In this document: positions 9,556 through 19,131 of the stretch, in pieces | Layout of the letters: each line of letters starts with the position of its first letter | Position numbering within the stretch: the first letter of the stretch is position 1 | From: Bacteroidota bacterium | GTDB taxonomy: Bacteria > Bacteroidota > Ignavibacteria > Tepidaquicellales > Tepidaquicellaceae | Assembly (NCBI GenBank): GCA_018266845.1 | Contig: JAFDZO010000011.1 | Span: 1-64,000 of the forward strand | Reading direction: 5' to 3' | Length of the DNA stretch: 64,000 nucleotides | Notes under the pieces: generated by a model | What the model was told of the DNA's origin: nothing | Seen by the model: the letters and a program-made list of their open reading frames with translations, nothing else | Databases searched by the model: none | Program-made: the position numbers and the translations under genes

Positions 9556-9987
9556 AATAATTCCTTTCGGGTTAAATTTGCTGTAAAAATAGTAAAAGCG
9601 CATTTTGCAGGCAAAAAAAAATATTTGAAATTGTTAGAGCAAAAATCAGTTTTAGTTGAGCAAATCTTCTATTATTTTTGTAATTGATAAAACAATGCAC
9701 CAATCGCAAATCAGTGTTGATATTTAGTCTTTTATTATTTAAGTTAAGTAATAATAAGAAATAATTTGTAGTTTAATTACAAAATGACATTATCCATTAA
9801 TATTCTATGATATACCTTAATACAATATATTCATTTTACATTAATTAAAGGAGAAAGGGGGGTAGAATTATGCTTTTGCTGATTTCAGTAATGTGTTCTT
9901 CGTCATTAAAGCGGTCGAAGTCTATTTTTTTATTTAATATCTAAAATGGAGTGGCAGCGACATTTTAAAATTTAAATATAAAAATAT
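9556..9987. other. Gene-poor AT-rich spacer
   Basis: 432 bp between divergent genes. It contains a strong ribosome-binding-like stretch (AAAGGAGAAAGGGG, 9847-9860) followed by a 24-codon open frame at 9870-9944 (MLLLISVMCSSSLKRSK...). That small frame looks like a truncated signal or lipoprotein leader but has no independent support. Otherwise I see nothing but AT-rich sequence that should hold the promoters of the two flanking genes. Confidence 0.4.
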
Positions 9988-11955
9988 ATGAAATCGAAAT
10001 TGTTTTTAATAACAGTATCTATTCTTTGGTTCTCTTCAGTATCATTATCTAAGGCAGATGTACACATAGGAGGGCATTTAACTAGTGAACTCAACATAAT
10101 AGAAGAAACTGTTTACGTTGATTCAACATTATACAACGACGGAAATACGATATGGATTCAGGACTGTCAAATATACTTTGCTCAGGATACTAAAATAATA
10201 TTGAAAAGAGGAAGTTTCACCATTGAAGGTAGTACCAACATAATGAGAGGGCAGGCAAATTCAAAGTGGCAAGGTATATCTTCGGACAGTACGTATATTT
10301 ATATTGAAGGAACTAGAATTTTAGATGTAAAAAGAAGACATATTGATACACTAAATTATGCTCTTGATATACATAACCCTACTAGTTTTTATTTTTATAA
10401 TTCGTCCATCACGCCAATTAGTTCAACTGATTCTAGCAATAATGGTTTACTGGTTATTTATAGTTCGGGTGTTCCTTTTACGCCTAATTTACAAATTCAG
10501 AACGATTCGATATTAGTAAATGCTACCGGAGGATATGGAGTTAACATTGATTCTTATTCAAATATCTCGGGCACTTTTAATATTTCTAACAATTATTTAA
10601 AACATCTTGCAGGCGGCGGAGCGGCTATTCTATTAGTAGGCTTGGAAGATGCTCTTCTATATGCTAATACTATTAGAGAGTGGAGTTATTCAGTTTACGC
10701 TTATAGCAGTTCGATAAGACTATGGGCAAATTATATTAACTCGACAATTTCCGACCATCAACTGTGGGGAGAATCTTATTCTGTATTCGATTTAAGTTCA
10801 AATGCCGGAGGAAATAACACCATACTTACAAACACAGGCAGATGTATTAAGGTTGATGCTTCTTATTTTGATACGCATAGCGGGGGAAACTATTTTGTTA
10901 AACAGGATACCTCTGTTTCCTATTTCTTTGATGGATATTTTCCATCTAATAGTTACAGCACGAATCAGGATGCGAGAGGTAATTGTTTTTTCACGGGACT
11001 TGGAAATCCTCATCTAGATAGTGCCAAAATAAAATTTAACGTTAAGCTTCCAAATCAAACGATTGTAAATTTCAGGCTTTTGGCATTTGGAAGTTGTGGA
11101 GATGCACCTTCATTTAGTAGCAATACATTTGAAAAAGAAACATTATCTAAAGAATTATATTCACAAATGAATGCAGATGTTGAACATAAAGATTATTTAT
11201 CAGCTATGGAGAAATGTAAGTCTATTCTTAGTTTGCATGAAGATGGTATAGTGGCTGTAAATTCATTAAGAAGGATATTCCAGCTAATACACATAGTATA
11301 TAAAAACGAAAGTGATAGGAAGCCTGTAATTTCTCAATTGAAATCATTATTAGAAAGGCACATTCTCAATAAATCTCTTAGCAAAGAATTTTCTGATGAG
11401 CTCTTTTTCTATATTCAAAAGTGTAGAGTAATTTGTGGTGAGTATAAATTGGCTTTAGCTGGATTTAAAAAGATGATGGAAGACACAAGAGAAAGCAACA
11501 AATCAATGCTAGCAAAATGGGAATACGAAGGTCTAAAATCTTACCTTGCATCAGTTGATAAAGGCGATTTTGGAATTACTCTAACGCCATATCAGATAAA
11601 TGCTATGATTCAAAATGATTTGAAAAAAATAACAGGGACAAATAATGTGGATGGAGCGAACAAAGATGATAAAATTAGTTTTATAAATCCTTCTGAATAC
11701 AAATTAATGCAAAATTATCCAAATCCTTTTAATCCCGTTACTAATATTCAGTTCGACTTGCCAAAAGATAATTTTGTTTCATTAAAAGTATATGATGTAG
11801 TTGGAAAAGAAGTTGCAAATGTTGTAAATGATTTTATGCAAGCTGGAAGGTACTCAATTTCCTTTGATGGAAGTAAGCTTTCAAGCGGAATTTATTTTTA
11901 TAGAATTGCAACAAGTGATTTTGTGCAGACAAGAAGAATGATTCTAGTAAAGTAA
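9988..11955 (+). CDS. Secreted T9SS cargo: beta-helix plus helical region
   Basis: 655 residues with a signal peptide (1-23, ending SKADV). Residues about 30-330 are short beta-rich turns with many Asn/Ser (for example GSTNIMRGQANSKW, NDSILVNATGGYG), consistent with a right-handed parallel beta-helix. Residues about 385-545 switch to an alpha-helical stretch rich in Lys/Glu/Leu (SAMEKCKSILSLHEDG, LALAGFKKMMEDT), TPR-like in feel. The sorting domain starts at LMQNYPNPFNPVTN near residue 572 and ends TRRMILVK. Surface-exposed binding or polysaccharide-related roles are plausible; no catalytic residues are identified. Confidence 0.85.
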   Translation: MKSKLFLITVSILWFSSVSLSKADVHIGGHLTSELNIIEETVYVDSTLYNDGNTIWIQDCQIYFAQDTKIILKRGSFTIEGSTNIMRGQANSKWQGISSDSTYIYIEGTRILDVKRRHIDTLNYALDIHNPTSFYFYNSSITPISSTDSSNNGLLVIYSSGVPFTPNLQIQNDSILVNATGGYGVNIDSYSNISGTFNISNNYLKHLAGGGAAILLVGLEDALLYANTIREWSYSVYAYSSSIRLWANYINSTISDHQLWGESYSVFDLSSNAGGNNTILTNTGRCIKVDASYFDTHSGGNYFVKQDTSVSYFFDGYFPSNSYSTNQDARGNCFFTGLGNPHLDSAKIKFNVKLPNQTIVNFRLLAFGSCGDAPSFSSNTFEKETLSKELYSQMNADVEHKDYLSAMEKCKSILSLHEDGIVAVNSLRRIFQLIHIVYKNESDRKPVISQLKSLLERHILNKSLSKEFSDELFFYIQKCRVICGEYKLALAGFKKMMEDTRESNKSMLAKWEYEGLKSYLASVDKGDFGITLTPYQINAMIQNDLKKITGTNNVDGANKDDKISFINPSEYKLMQNYPNPFNPVTNIQFDLPKDNFVSLKVYDVVGKEVANVVNDFMQAGRYSISFDGSKLSSGIYFYRIATSDFVQTRRMILVK

Positions 11956-11967
11956 AAACTTCAAATT

Positions 11968-11998
11968 CTCCCGTTCTGCCTATTTGGCAGAACGGGAG
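11968..11998 (+). terminator. Strong hairpin terminator
   Basis: CTCCCGTTCTGCC-TATTT-GGCAGAACGGGAG, a perfect 13-bp stem 13 bp after the cargo stop, followed by TTTATTCT. Confidence 0.85.
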
Positions 11999-12138
11999 TT
12001 TATTCTAACTATAATATTTCACTACCTTTTCACGGCACAAACCTGTTAATATGTTAACCAAATAGTAATATAATCTTATTTCTTATTTAGCAAAAAAGCC
12101 CTATATTTATACAATTCAGAAAATTAAAGAAAAACGCT

Positions 12139-13176
12139 ATGAAAAGAATTTTCATTACAGCTTTATTTATTTTTGCCGTCACTATGGCAGCAAAAAGTCA
12201 GGTAGTTTTTGTCGAGAATTTTAGTTATCCTGCCGGTGATTCAATAGGTGCTCACGGATGGAATGGATTCAGTAGCTCAGTAAATCCAATTTTTGTAGTT
12301 TCACCGGGCTTAACTTATGCCGGATATGGCAATTCTAATATTGGAAATGCATGTTATTTAAATAAAACAGGCGAAGATTCATATAAAGATGCTACTGCAA
12401 CTGATTCAGTCGGTTCATACTATTTATCATTTATGTTAAAAGTTGATACTGCAAGAACGGGCGATTATTTCATTGCTTTGCTTCCTGCTGCCAATAATAC
12501 TAATTATAACTTAAGAGTTAAGATCACAGCAAACGGTACCGGTTTTTACAGTTTAGGATTAGGTAAAGGAAGTGCCAGTGATACAGTTTCAAATATGGGG
12601 GTAACATTTCCTATAGGCGCAACAATATTGGTTGTAGGAAAATATACGTTCGTTTCAGGTACAAATAATGATCTATTAGCCTTATATGCATTTACTTCAG
12701 GTATTCCAGCCACCGAACCGGGAACTCCATTAGTCACTACTCCAACTGGTGGCTCTGCAGATCTTGCAAACGTAGGAAGAGTTGGTATGCGACAGGGAAC
12801 TGCAACAGCTGCTCCAAGTTTAACTATTGATGGTATTAAAGTTTCAAAAAGCTGGTCTCAGATAATTACAAATGTTACCACTGTTTCTACAGTTGCTGAT
12901 AATTTCTCATTATCACAAAACTATCCGAACCCATTCAATCCTTCTACAACAATTAAGTTCTCATTGCCTTCATCAGGTATGACATCTTTAAAAGTTTATG
13001 ACGCAATGGGCAAAGAAGTTAGCGCTTTAGTAAACGGAAATTTAAGCGCCGGTCAATACACTGCGCAATTCAACGGAGCAAGTCTTGCTTCAGGAATGTA
13101 TTTCTACAAATTAGAATTCACAGGAATTGACGGAAAGACAGTTTCAGAACAAAAGAAATTAATGCTTGTAAAATAA
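12139..13176 (+). CDS. Secreted T9SS cargo, lectin-like N-terminal region
   Basis: 345 residues: signal peptide (1-20, ending AAKSQ), a 220-residue beta-rich body beginning VVFVENFSYPAGDSIGAHGW, then a sorting domain from LSQNYPNPFNPSTTI (about residue 258) to KKLMLVK. The opening ENFSYPAGD and the later GKYTFVSGTNNDLLALY resemble concanavalin-like (LamG-type) jelly-roll domains seen in other Bacteroidota cargo, though no binding residues can be assigned. It stands alone between two hairpin terminators, so it is probably monocistronic. Confidence 0.85.
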   Translation: MKRIFITALFIFAVTMAAKSQVVFVENFSYPAGDSIGAHGWNGFSSSVNPIFVVSPGLTYAGYGNSNIGNACYLNKTGEDSYKDATATDSVGSYYLSFMLKVDTARTGDYFIALLPAANNTNYNLRVKITANGTGFYSLGLGKGSASDTVSNMGVTFPIGATILVVGKYTFVSGTNNDLLALYAFTSGIPATEPGTPLVTTPTGGSADLANVGRVGMRQGTATAAPSLTIDGIKVSKSWSQIITNVTTVSTVADNFSLSQNYPNPFNPSTTIKFSLPSSGMTSLKVYDAMGKEVSALVNGNLSAGQYTAQFNGASLASGMYFYKLEFTGIDGKTVSEQKKLMLVK

Positions 13177-13197
13177 TTTTTCTAATTATTAAATTAC

Positions 13198-13229
13198 AAA
13201 GCCCTCTCTTGGAAAAAGGAGAGGGCTTT
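13198..13229 (+). terminator. Rho-independent terminator
   Basis: AAAGCCCTCTC and GAGAGGGCTTT stem followed by a T-tract (TTTTTTGTTTT), 22 bp after the stop of the cargo gene. It also separates that gene from the VOC gene. Confidence 0.88.
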
Positions 13230-13241
13230 TTTGTTTTATAT

Positions 13242-13619
13242 ATGAAACCATATAAACTACTGAAAATTACTATTGCATGCAGTGACCTTTTGAAAATGAA
13301 AGCATTTTATTCAAACGTGTTCAATGAGCCGTTTATAAAACACGAAATGCCCGGATTTACAATTTTCACTGCGAAAATAGGGGAGATAAACTTTCTGTTT
13401 TGTCCTAATCAAATTGCAGGTGTTATAGCTGAACAAAACCGCCACCAGTTCGATTATATAGTAGAAAATCTTGACAGCGTTATTGAGCTTTGCAAAAAAA
13501 ACGGCGGACAGGTTTACGGAGAAGTTCAGAGGTCATTAGAAGAAAAAAGCGCTACAATAATTGACCCGGACGGAAACACAATTAATTTCATTCAACCGGT
13601 AAAGCTATCTTCTGTGTAA
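13242..13619 (+). CDS. VOC (glyoxalase/bleomycin-resistance-like) family protein
   Basis: 125 residues from the ATG at 13242; the longer ORF from 13209 would begin inside the terminator stem and adds an unlikely N-terminus. The paired beta-alpha-beta-beta-beta pattern is seen: LLKITIACSDLLKMKAFYSNVF at the start (family opening) and a C-terminal ATIIDPDGNTINFIQP, where IDPDGN is the usual VOC ending. Metal ligands of true glyoxalase I are not obvious, so substrate is unknown. Its last 15 bases overlap the end of the convergent ypdA gene. Confidence 0.88.
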   Translation: MKPYKLLKITIACSDLLKMKAFYSNVFNEPFIKHEMPGFTIFTAKIGEINFLFCPNQIAGVIAEQNRHQFDYIVENLDSVIELCKKNGGQVYGEVQRSLEEKSATIIDPDGNTINFIQPVKLSSV

Positions 13620-14558
13620 TATATTGTTTATAATTTGTCTTCCGTGTTTAATAGTATTTTCTATAAATAATTTTTCCGTTTCCATTCCTCCGCATACTAC
13701 TCCGGCAAGGTAAAGCCCTTTTATATTTGTCTCAAGGGTTTTCCTGCTATATACAGGGCAATTTTTTTCTATCCTAATTCCTATTTTTTCTAAAAAAGCA
13801 AAGTCAGGGTGATAGCCTGTCATTGCAAAAACGAAATCGTTTTTAATTTTCTTTTCTGTTTCTTTTTGCTTAAAGAATAACTCTTTATTTGTTATTTTAG
13901 TTACCTCTGCATTGTAATAAGATTTTATTGAACCCTCTTTCAACCTGTTTTCAATATCCGGTCTTACCCAGTACTTTACTGATTTTTTTATATCATCTTC
14001 CCTTACTATCATAGTTACAAATGCCCCGGTACGAAACAGTTCAAGAGCAACATCTACACCGGAATTTCCCGCTCCTATCACAGCGCAATTTTTTCCCGCA
14101 AAAGGATGAGCTTCTTTAAAATAGTGGAATACCTTAGGCAAATTTTCTCCGGGTACATTCATGTAATTAGCATTGTCATAATATCCTGTTGCAACTATTA
14201 CATTCCGGCTTTTGTAATCACCTCTGGAAGTGGTTACATGAAAAATACCATTTTTGTTTTTCTGAATTTCTTTTACCTCTTCAAAAGTAATTACTTTCAG
14301 ATTGTAAGCCTCTTTTACACGTCTGTAATATTCGAGCGCTTCTCTTCTCGTTGCTTTTGCTCCATAAGATACAAAAGGGATTCCGCCTATTTCCAATCTT
14401 TCGGAAGTAGAAAAAAATGTCATGTTAACAGGATAATTGTAAATGGAATTTACAAGACAACCCCTGTCAATTATTAAATAATCCATCTTAGCTTTTTCCG
14501 CTTCAATTCCGCAAGCCAGACCTATTGGTCCTGCGCCTATGATAATTAAATCTTTCAT
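13605..14558 (-). CDS. ypdA: YpdA-type putative bacillithiol disulfide reductase
   Basis: 317 residues from the ATG at 14558 (a TTG one codon earlier is the alternative). It is a flavin-dependent pyridine nucleotide-disulfide family protein: FAD motif IIGAGPIGLACG at residues 6-17, NADPH motif VIGAGNSGVDVALE near 165, and the YpdA hallmark around SIYNYPVNMTFFSTSERLEIGGIPF (read as two pieces). No CxxC redox pair is present, as in YpdA. Known members reduce bacillithiol disulfide to protect against oxidative stress. It starts 3 bp after the pyruvate kinase stop, so the pair is very probably translationally linked. Confidence 0.9.
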   Translation of the reverse strand: MKDLIIIGAGPIGLACGIEAEKAKMDYLIIDRGCLVNSIYNYPVNMTFFSTSERLEIGGIPFVSYGAKATRREALEYYRRVKEAYNLKVITFEEVKEIQKNKNGIFHVTTSRGDYKSRNVIVATGYYDNANYMNVPGENLPKVFHYFKEAHPFAGKNCAVIGAGNSGVDVALELFRTGAFVTMIVREDDIKKSVKYWVRPDIENRLKEGSIKSYYNAEVTKITNKELFFKQKETEKKIKNDFVFAMTGYHPDFAFLEKIGIRIEKNCPVYSRKTLETNIKGLYLAGVVCGGMETEKLFIENTIKHGRQIINNILHRR

Positions 14559-14561
14559 CAA

Positions 14562-15989
14562 TCAAATGACGGTAACTTGAATAGCATTCGCAGAAGGGGC
14601 TTCGGCAATCGGATTCCTTGCTACAATTACAACTCTGTCTCCTTTATGAAAAAGCTCTTTTTCGATTAATGTTTGCTTCACTTCGTTTATTATATCCTGC
14701 AAATCTTCTCTTTCCTTTGTAAGCATAGACTCTACCCCCCAGACCAATTTTAGCCGCTTTAACTTCTGTTCATCAAAACCTACTGCAATAATCTGCGCCA
14801 TTGGTCTGTGATTTGAAATTATCAGCGGTGTGTTTCCTGTAATCGTTGGCACGGCTATAATCGCCTTTGCGCTAACGCGCTCTGCAATCATACATGCCGA
14901 GTTACAGATTGTATGAAGTATATTTTCAGGTGAGTCTTCAACAAAAATTTCGTTGAAGTAAGTTGATTTTTTTTGCACTTCTGTTTTCTGAATAATCTTT
15001 TTCATCATACTAACAGACTGAAGAGGGTACAATCCTGTAGATGTTTCCGCCGAAAGCATAACGCAGTCAGTTCCGTCTAAAATTGAGTTAGCCACATCTG
15101 AAGCTTCTGCTCTGGTCGGAGTTTGGTCGCTTATCATAGACTCCAGCATTTGCGTAGCAGTTATTACGGGCTTAATTTTTTCGTTACACTTTTTAATAAT
15201 CATCTTTTGAAGCTGCGGAACTTCCTCCACTGAAATTTCCACACCCAAATCACCTCTGGCAACCATGAGCATATCTGCTTCGGAAATTATGGCATCTATG
15301 TTAGCAATTGCCTCAGGTCTTTCTATCTTCGCAATCACCGGAATATCTCTGCCTCTTGATCGCAAAATTCCTTTCAGCAGCTTTACATCGTCAGGTGTCC
15401 GCACAAAGCTCATAGCGATAAAATCGAATTTGTTTTCGATTGCAAAATCCAAATCCTCCAAATCTTTTTCTGTAAGTGAGGGGAGCGAGAGCGCAGAGTG
15501 GGGAATATTGATTCCTTTATGCTGCTTTAAAATTCCCCCGATGATAACTTTGCAGGTAACTTCCGGTTTTGTGCGCTTTATCTCCGTGATTAACAGTTTA
15601 ATGTTTCCGTCATCAAGAAGGAGAATTTCACCCGCTTTCAATTCCTGTATTAGTCCAGGATAAGTTGTGCATATTACCTGCTCATTTCCGGTAATTTCCT
15701 CCGATGTAATTTGAATTAACGCGCCTTCTTCTAGATTTATGAATCCGTTTTCAAGCTTGCCGACACGAATTTTTGGTCCTTGCAAATCCTGAATAATCGC
15801 AACCTGCTTGCCTGCAATTTCGCATGCTTCGCGGATGTTATTCAAATATTCTCTATGTTTAGTGTGGTCTCCATGTGAAAAATTCAGACGGGCTGCATCC
15901 ATCCCTGCGTTAATTAACTGAATTATCATTTCAACGGATTCTACAGATGGACCTATAGTACAAATTATTTTAGTTTTTTTATCTATCAA
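14562..15989 (-). CDS. pyk: Pyruvate kinase
   Basis: 475 residues, standard length. It converts phosphoenolpyruvate and ADP to pyruvate and ATP, the last step of glycolysis. Seen directly: KIICTIGPSVES at the N-terminus, MDAARLNFSHGDH, the catalytic AKIERPEAI segment, MVARGDLGVEI (metal/substrate site), PVITATQMLESM and RAEASDVANSILDGTD. The C-terminal regulatory domain is complete. The start is a TTG: no ATG fits and the family N-terminus begins right there. It is followed immediately by ypdA. Confidence 0.98.
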   Translation of the reverse strand: MIDKKTKIICTIGPSVESVEMIIQLINAGMDAARLNFSHGDHTKHREYLNNIREACEIAGKQVAIIQDLQGPKIRVGKLENGFINLEEGALIQITSEEITGNEQVICTTYPGLIQELKAGEILLLDDGNIKLLITEIKRTKPEVTCKVIIGGILKQHKGINIPHSALSLPSLTEKDLEDLDFAIENKFDFIAMSFVRTPDDVKLLKGILRSRGRDIPVIAKIERPEAIANIDAIISEADMLMVARGDLGVEISVEEVPQLQKMIIKKCNEKIKPVITATQMLESMISDQTPTRAEASDVANSILDGTDCVMLSAETSTGLYPLQSVSMMKKIIQKTEVQKKSTYFNEIFVEDSPENILHTICNSACMIAERVSAKAIIAVPTITGNTPLIISNHRPMAQIIAVGFDEQKLKRLKLVWGVESMLTKEREDLQDIINEVKQTLIEKELFHKGDRVVIVARNPIAEAPSANAIQVTVI

Positions 15990-16426
15990 AATTTGAATTT
16001 TAGTTTATTAATTATCCCGAAAGAAAAATTTGTTTTGCTTCATATACGCTATTCTATGAATGACGGGAACATTAAAGTTACATATTATAAACGTTTTATT
16101 ATATGAAAATATTTAGATGTCCCGGAAAGCGTATCACAGGACAAAAATTAGCTGTAAACGGAAAGTAAAACGATAGAGAGTCCTTGTAATATAATTAATG
16201 TTTCATTTATTGCATAAAGGCACAATACATTACATCTCTACGGAACGCCGGAACTTGGTTCAAACATACAAGCATTCATGATTTTTTGTGTTATATACAG
16301 CTTATGGAGAAAAATTTTTGCCTTATTGTGGGCTTATTCGATTTACCCAAAAAAGAGTATTGTTTTTTAAAATTAAACTTATGAAGTTTCAACAATATCT
16401 TAAAATAAATCGGGGAACAAACCAAA
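15990..16426. other. Spacer between divergent genes
   Basis: 437 bp between pyk (minus) and the Omp28-like cargo (plus). I see no supported ORF; the small open frame at 16288-16509 overlaps the start of the real cargo gene out of frame. A TACATTACATCTCTACGG phrase near 16228-16245 resembles half of the GTAGAGA palindrome found at 45756-45783. The rest should hold the two promoters. Confidence 0.4.
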
Positions 16427-17485
16427 ATGAAAAAAGCATTACTTGCTATTCTTTTTATTTTTGCTTTATCTGTAAATACTTACTCTCAAACAACAGGCTC
16501 ACAGAATAATGTGCTTCTTGAGTACTGTACAGGTACGTGGTGCCAATGGTGCCCTTGCGGACACTCAATTATTGATGGAATCCTATCAAACTATCCCAGC
16601 ACTGTTGTTCTGGCGTATCACGGAGCGAGCACTGACCCTTGGCAAACATATTCTCAAGGCATCAGAACTCTTTTCGGATTTAGCTCATATCCCACCGGAG
16701 TTGTTGGAAGAACTTCCGGTATTCAGGATAGAAGCGCATGGAATAATAGAGTTGTTGTTCAGTCTTTTGCAGCTCCCGGTGTTACAATCAGCATCTCAAA
16801 CAGAAGCTGGAATGCAGCCACAAGGACTTTTACATGCGATGTAAATATGACAGCAAGAGCAATGCTTGATGGAAATTACTCAGTAAATTATGTACTGACA
16901 GAAAACCACATTATCTACACACAAACAGGAAACGGCAGCTGCGCAGGTTCATCATCGTATGACCATGAGCACGTTGTAAAAGCTATGATAAACGGTGATC
17001 TTGGAACTCCTGTAGTTACATCAGGACATTGGATGACCGGTGAAATGGTTACAAAGAACCTCAGCTACACAGTTCCGGCGGGAATAGTTCCTGAAAATTG
17101 CAATATTAATATTTTTGTTTACAAAGTAGGAACAGCGATAGGAACTGACTATAATATTCAGCAGGCTCTTACTTTCCCAATGACAACGACAACAGGAGTA
17201 GGAAACAACTCATCATTGGTTTCTGATTATAAATTAGAGCAAAATTATCCTAATCCGTTCAACCCTGTAACAAACATAGTTTATTCAATTCCGAAAGACG
17301 GAAATGTGTCATTCAAAGTTTATGATATGGTTGGAAATCAGGTGGCAGAGTACGTCAACGGATTCCAGAAGTCAGGAATTTATACTGTTACATTTGACGG
17401 AGCAAATCTTGCCAGCGGAGTTTACTATTATAAACTCGAAGCAAATGGATTTAGCGAAACAAAGAAAATGATGTTAGTGAAATAA
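16427..17485 (+). CDS. Omp28-related secreted T9SS cargo
   Basis: 352 residues: signal peptide (1-20, ending NTYSQ), then an Omp28-like/thioredoxin-like opening VLLEYCTGTWCQWCPCG at about residues 28-44, where LLEYxTGTWCxxCP is the hallmark of this Bacteroidota outer-membrane-associated family. The central part is beta-rich with a second Cys (GSCAGSS). The sorting domain runs from LEQNYPNPFNPVTN (about residue 265) to KKMMLVK. The extra Cys (WCQWCPCG) leaves a possible redox or metal site. Biological role is unknown; Omp28 proteins are surface antigens in periodontal species. Confidence 0.9.
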   Translation: MKKALLAILFIFALSVNTYSQTTGSQNNVLLEYCTGTWCQWCPCGHSIIDGILSNYPSTVVLAYHGASTDPWQTYSQGIRTLFGFSSYPTGVVGRTSGIQDRSAWNNRVVVQSFAAPGVTISISNRSWNAATRTFTCDVNMTARAMLDGNYSVNYVLTENHIIYTQTGNGSCAGSSSYDHEHVVKAMINGDLGTPVVTSGHWMTGEMVTKNLSYTVPAGIVPENCNINIFVYKVGTAIGTDYNIQQALTFPMTTTTGVGNNSSLVSDYKLEQNYPNPFNPVTNIVYSIPKDGNVSFKVYDMVGNQVAEYVNGFQKSGIYTVTFDGANLASGVYYYKLEANGFSETKKMMLVK

Positions 17486-17492
17486 TTTTTTA

Positions 17493-17520
17493 TCCGGGAA
17501 GCTGCAATATGCTTCCCGGA
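17493..17520 (+). terminator. Hairpin terminator
   Basis: TCCGGGAAGC-TGCAATAT-GCTTCCCGGA, perfect 10-bp stem directly after the Omp28-like gene; the downstream tract is AAACCTTTCCTTTCC, only moderately T-rich. Confidence 0.75.
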
Positions 17521-17624
17521 AAACCTTTCCTTTCCTGCTGCTTAATTTCTTTTTTGCAGATTTTTTAATCAAAAATTTATATATTAAATTAATATTTTTT
17601 TATCAAACTTAAACGGAGATTGAA

Positions 17625-19001
17625 TTGAAAAAGTTAACCTACTTTTTTGTAGTAGCACTTTTAGTTTTAAGCACGACTGCTTATTCACAATGGACTTTTG
17701 TTGGCGGTGTAACAGGGATCGCAGGACAGGGTGAGTCCCCAAGCATTTCAGTGTGTTCGCCCACATGCGCATGGGTTGCAACAGGTTCCAGTGGTACAGC
17801 GCCTCTTGTATCAAGAACAACAAACGGCGGAGTAACATGGACTCCTACTTCAACAACCGGTTTAGCAGCATTTGATTTGTTTTGCGTTTGGGCTGTTGAT
17901 TCATTAACAGCTTACGTAGGAAATGGCGGCGGTGCAGGCGGTGCAGGCGGAAACGCAACTTTCTATAAAACAACTAATGGCGGTACTTCATGGACTGCTG
18001 TTGCAAGCACAGGCGGTTCAGGCGGATTTTTTAACGGAATAGTTTTCGGCAGAAATGCTCCTGCTTTCGGCGTTGCGCAGTCTGACCCACCGGCTGGATT
18101 AGGAACTGCTTATTATTTTAATATTACGACAAACAGCGGAACTAGCTGGACAGTTTTAGCAACTCCTCCTGCAGGTGTATCAAATGCGGCTTCTGCACAA
18201 AATTCCATTTTTGTTAACGATGCCAGCTTCTTTGGTTTTGGTTTAAGCGCAGGTTCAGCCGCTGCAATAAGATTTTATATTACAACTAACGGCGGCGCAA
18301 ACTGGACATTAAGAACCACAGCTTTGGCTAACGGAACATTTGCTCCATGTATTGCTTTCCACGATAACAAATTAAACGGTATCGTTGCAAGCTCAACTTC
18401 TCTTCCGACAATTGCAAGAACAACAGACGGCGGAGCAACATTTTCTAATGTTGCAACCGGTGTAACTACAACCGGAGCAACACAGTGCAAATGGATGAAA
18501 AATTCCAATACTGTATATTTAGCCGGCGGAACAGGAGCTTCAGGTTGTGTTATCAAAAGCACAAACGGAGGTTTAAACTGGACAGTACAATCTACATCAG
18601 GTCTGACAGGTATTACCTCAATTGATTTCTATCAAAGCGGAAACTCAGTTTGGGGTTATGCAATTTGTGCTGACGGTTCAGTTCTAAAGCTTTCAGAAAC
18701 AATTACAGGTGTTGAAAATCCATCTTCAAATGTTCCTGCAAATTATTCTTTAGAGCAGAACTATCCGAACCCTTTCAATCCTACAACTACAATTAATTTC
18801 TCATTACCAAAAGCATCTGACGTTTCATTAAAAGTATATGATGCTTTAGGAAATGAAGTAATGAGTATAGTAAACGGCTTTAAGAATGCCGGAACTCACT
18901 CTGTAGTATTGAATGGCTCTGATTTAACTTCAGGCGTTTATTTCTACAAACTTCAGGCAGGCGACTTTGTTAGCACAAAGAAACTTACTCTGATAAAATA
19001 A
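17625..19001 (+). CDS. Secreted T9SS cargo with BNR/YCF48 repeats
   Basis: 458 residues from a TTG start, supported by the upstream GGAGA and an immediate signal peptide (MKKLTYFFVVALLVLS..., ending AYSQ). Repeats TTNGGVTW, TTNGGTSW, TTNSGTSW, TTNGGANW, TTDGGATF and STNGGLNW between residues 60 and 325 indicate a six-bladed or larger Asp-box/YCF48-like beta-propeller. A Gly-rich loop (NGGGAGGAGGN) lies near residue 100. The sorting domain begins LEQNYPNPFNPTTT near residue 375 and ends KKLTLIK. Likely a surface-anchored propeller; ligand unknown. Confidence 0.9.
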   Translation: MKKLTYFFVVALLVLSTTAYSQWTFVGGVTGIAGQGESPSISVCSPTCAWVATGSSGTAPLVSRTTNGGVTWTPTSTTGLAAFDLFCVWAVDSLTAYVGNGGGAGGAGGNATFYKTTNGGTSWTAVASTGGSGGFFNGIVFGRNAPAFGVAQSDPPAGLGTAYYFNITTNSGTSWTVLATPPAGVSNAASAQNSIFVNDASFFGFGLSAGSAAAIRFYITTNGGANWTLRTTALANGTFAPCIAFHDNKLNGIVASSTSLPTIARTTDGGATFSNVATGVTTTGATQCKWMKNSNTVYLAGGTGASGCVIKSTNGGLNWTVQSTSGLTGITSIDFYQSGNSVWGYAICADGSVLKLSETITGVENPSSNVPANYSLEQNYPNPFNPTTTINFSLPKASDVSLKVYDALGNEVMSIVNGFKNAGTHSVVLNGSDLTSGVYFYKLQAGDFVSTKKLTLIK

Positions 19002-19028
19002 TCGAATAATAATTTTTTTAGTTTTTTT

Positions 19029-19054
19029 GCCCGTTTAGTGAAAACTATACGGGC
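19029..19054 (+). terminator. Rho-independent terminator
   Basis: GCCCGTTTAGT-GAAA-ACTATACGGGC stem followed by ATTTTTTTTAT, 27 bp after the cargo stop. Confidence 0.88.
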
Positions 19055-19131
19055 ATTTTTTTTATATTAATTTCATTCCATTCTAAAAATATTTTTCCTA
19101 TTTTTAATCTCAAAAAACTAAACCCTCATTC

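Noticed and set aside
16288-16509. 73-codon ORF before the Omp28-like gene
   Set aside because: It overlaps the true signal-peptide start of the cargo gene in another frame and its composition is spacer-like.
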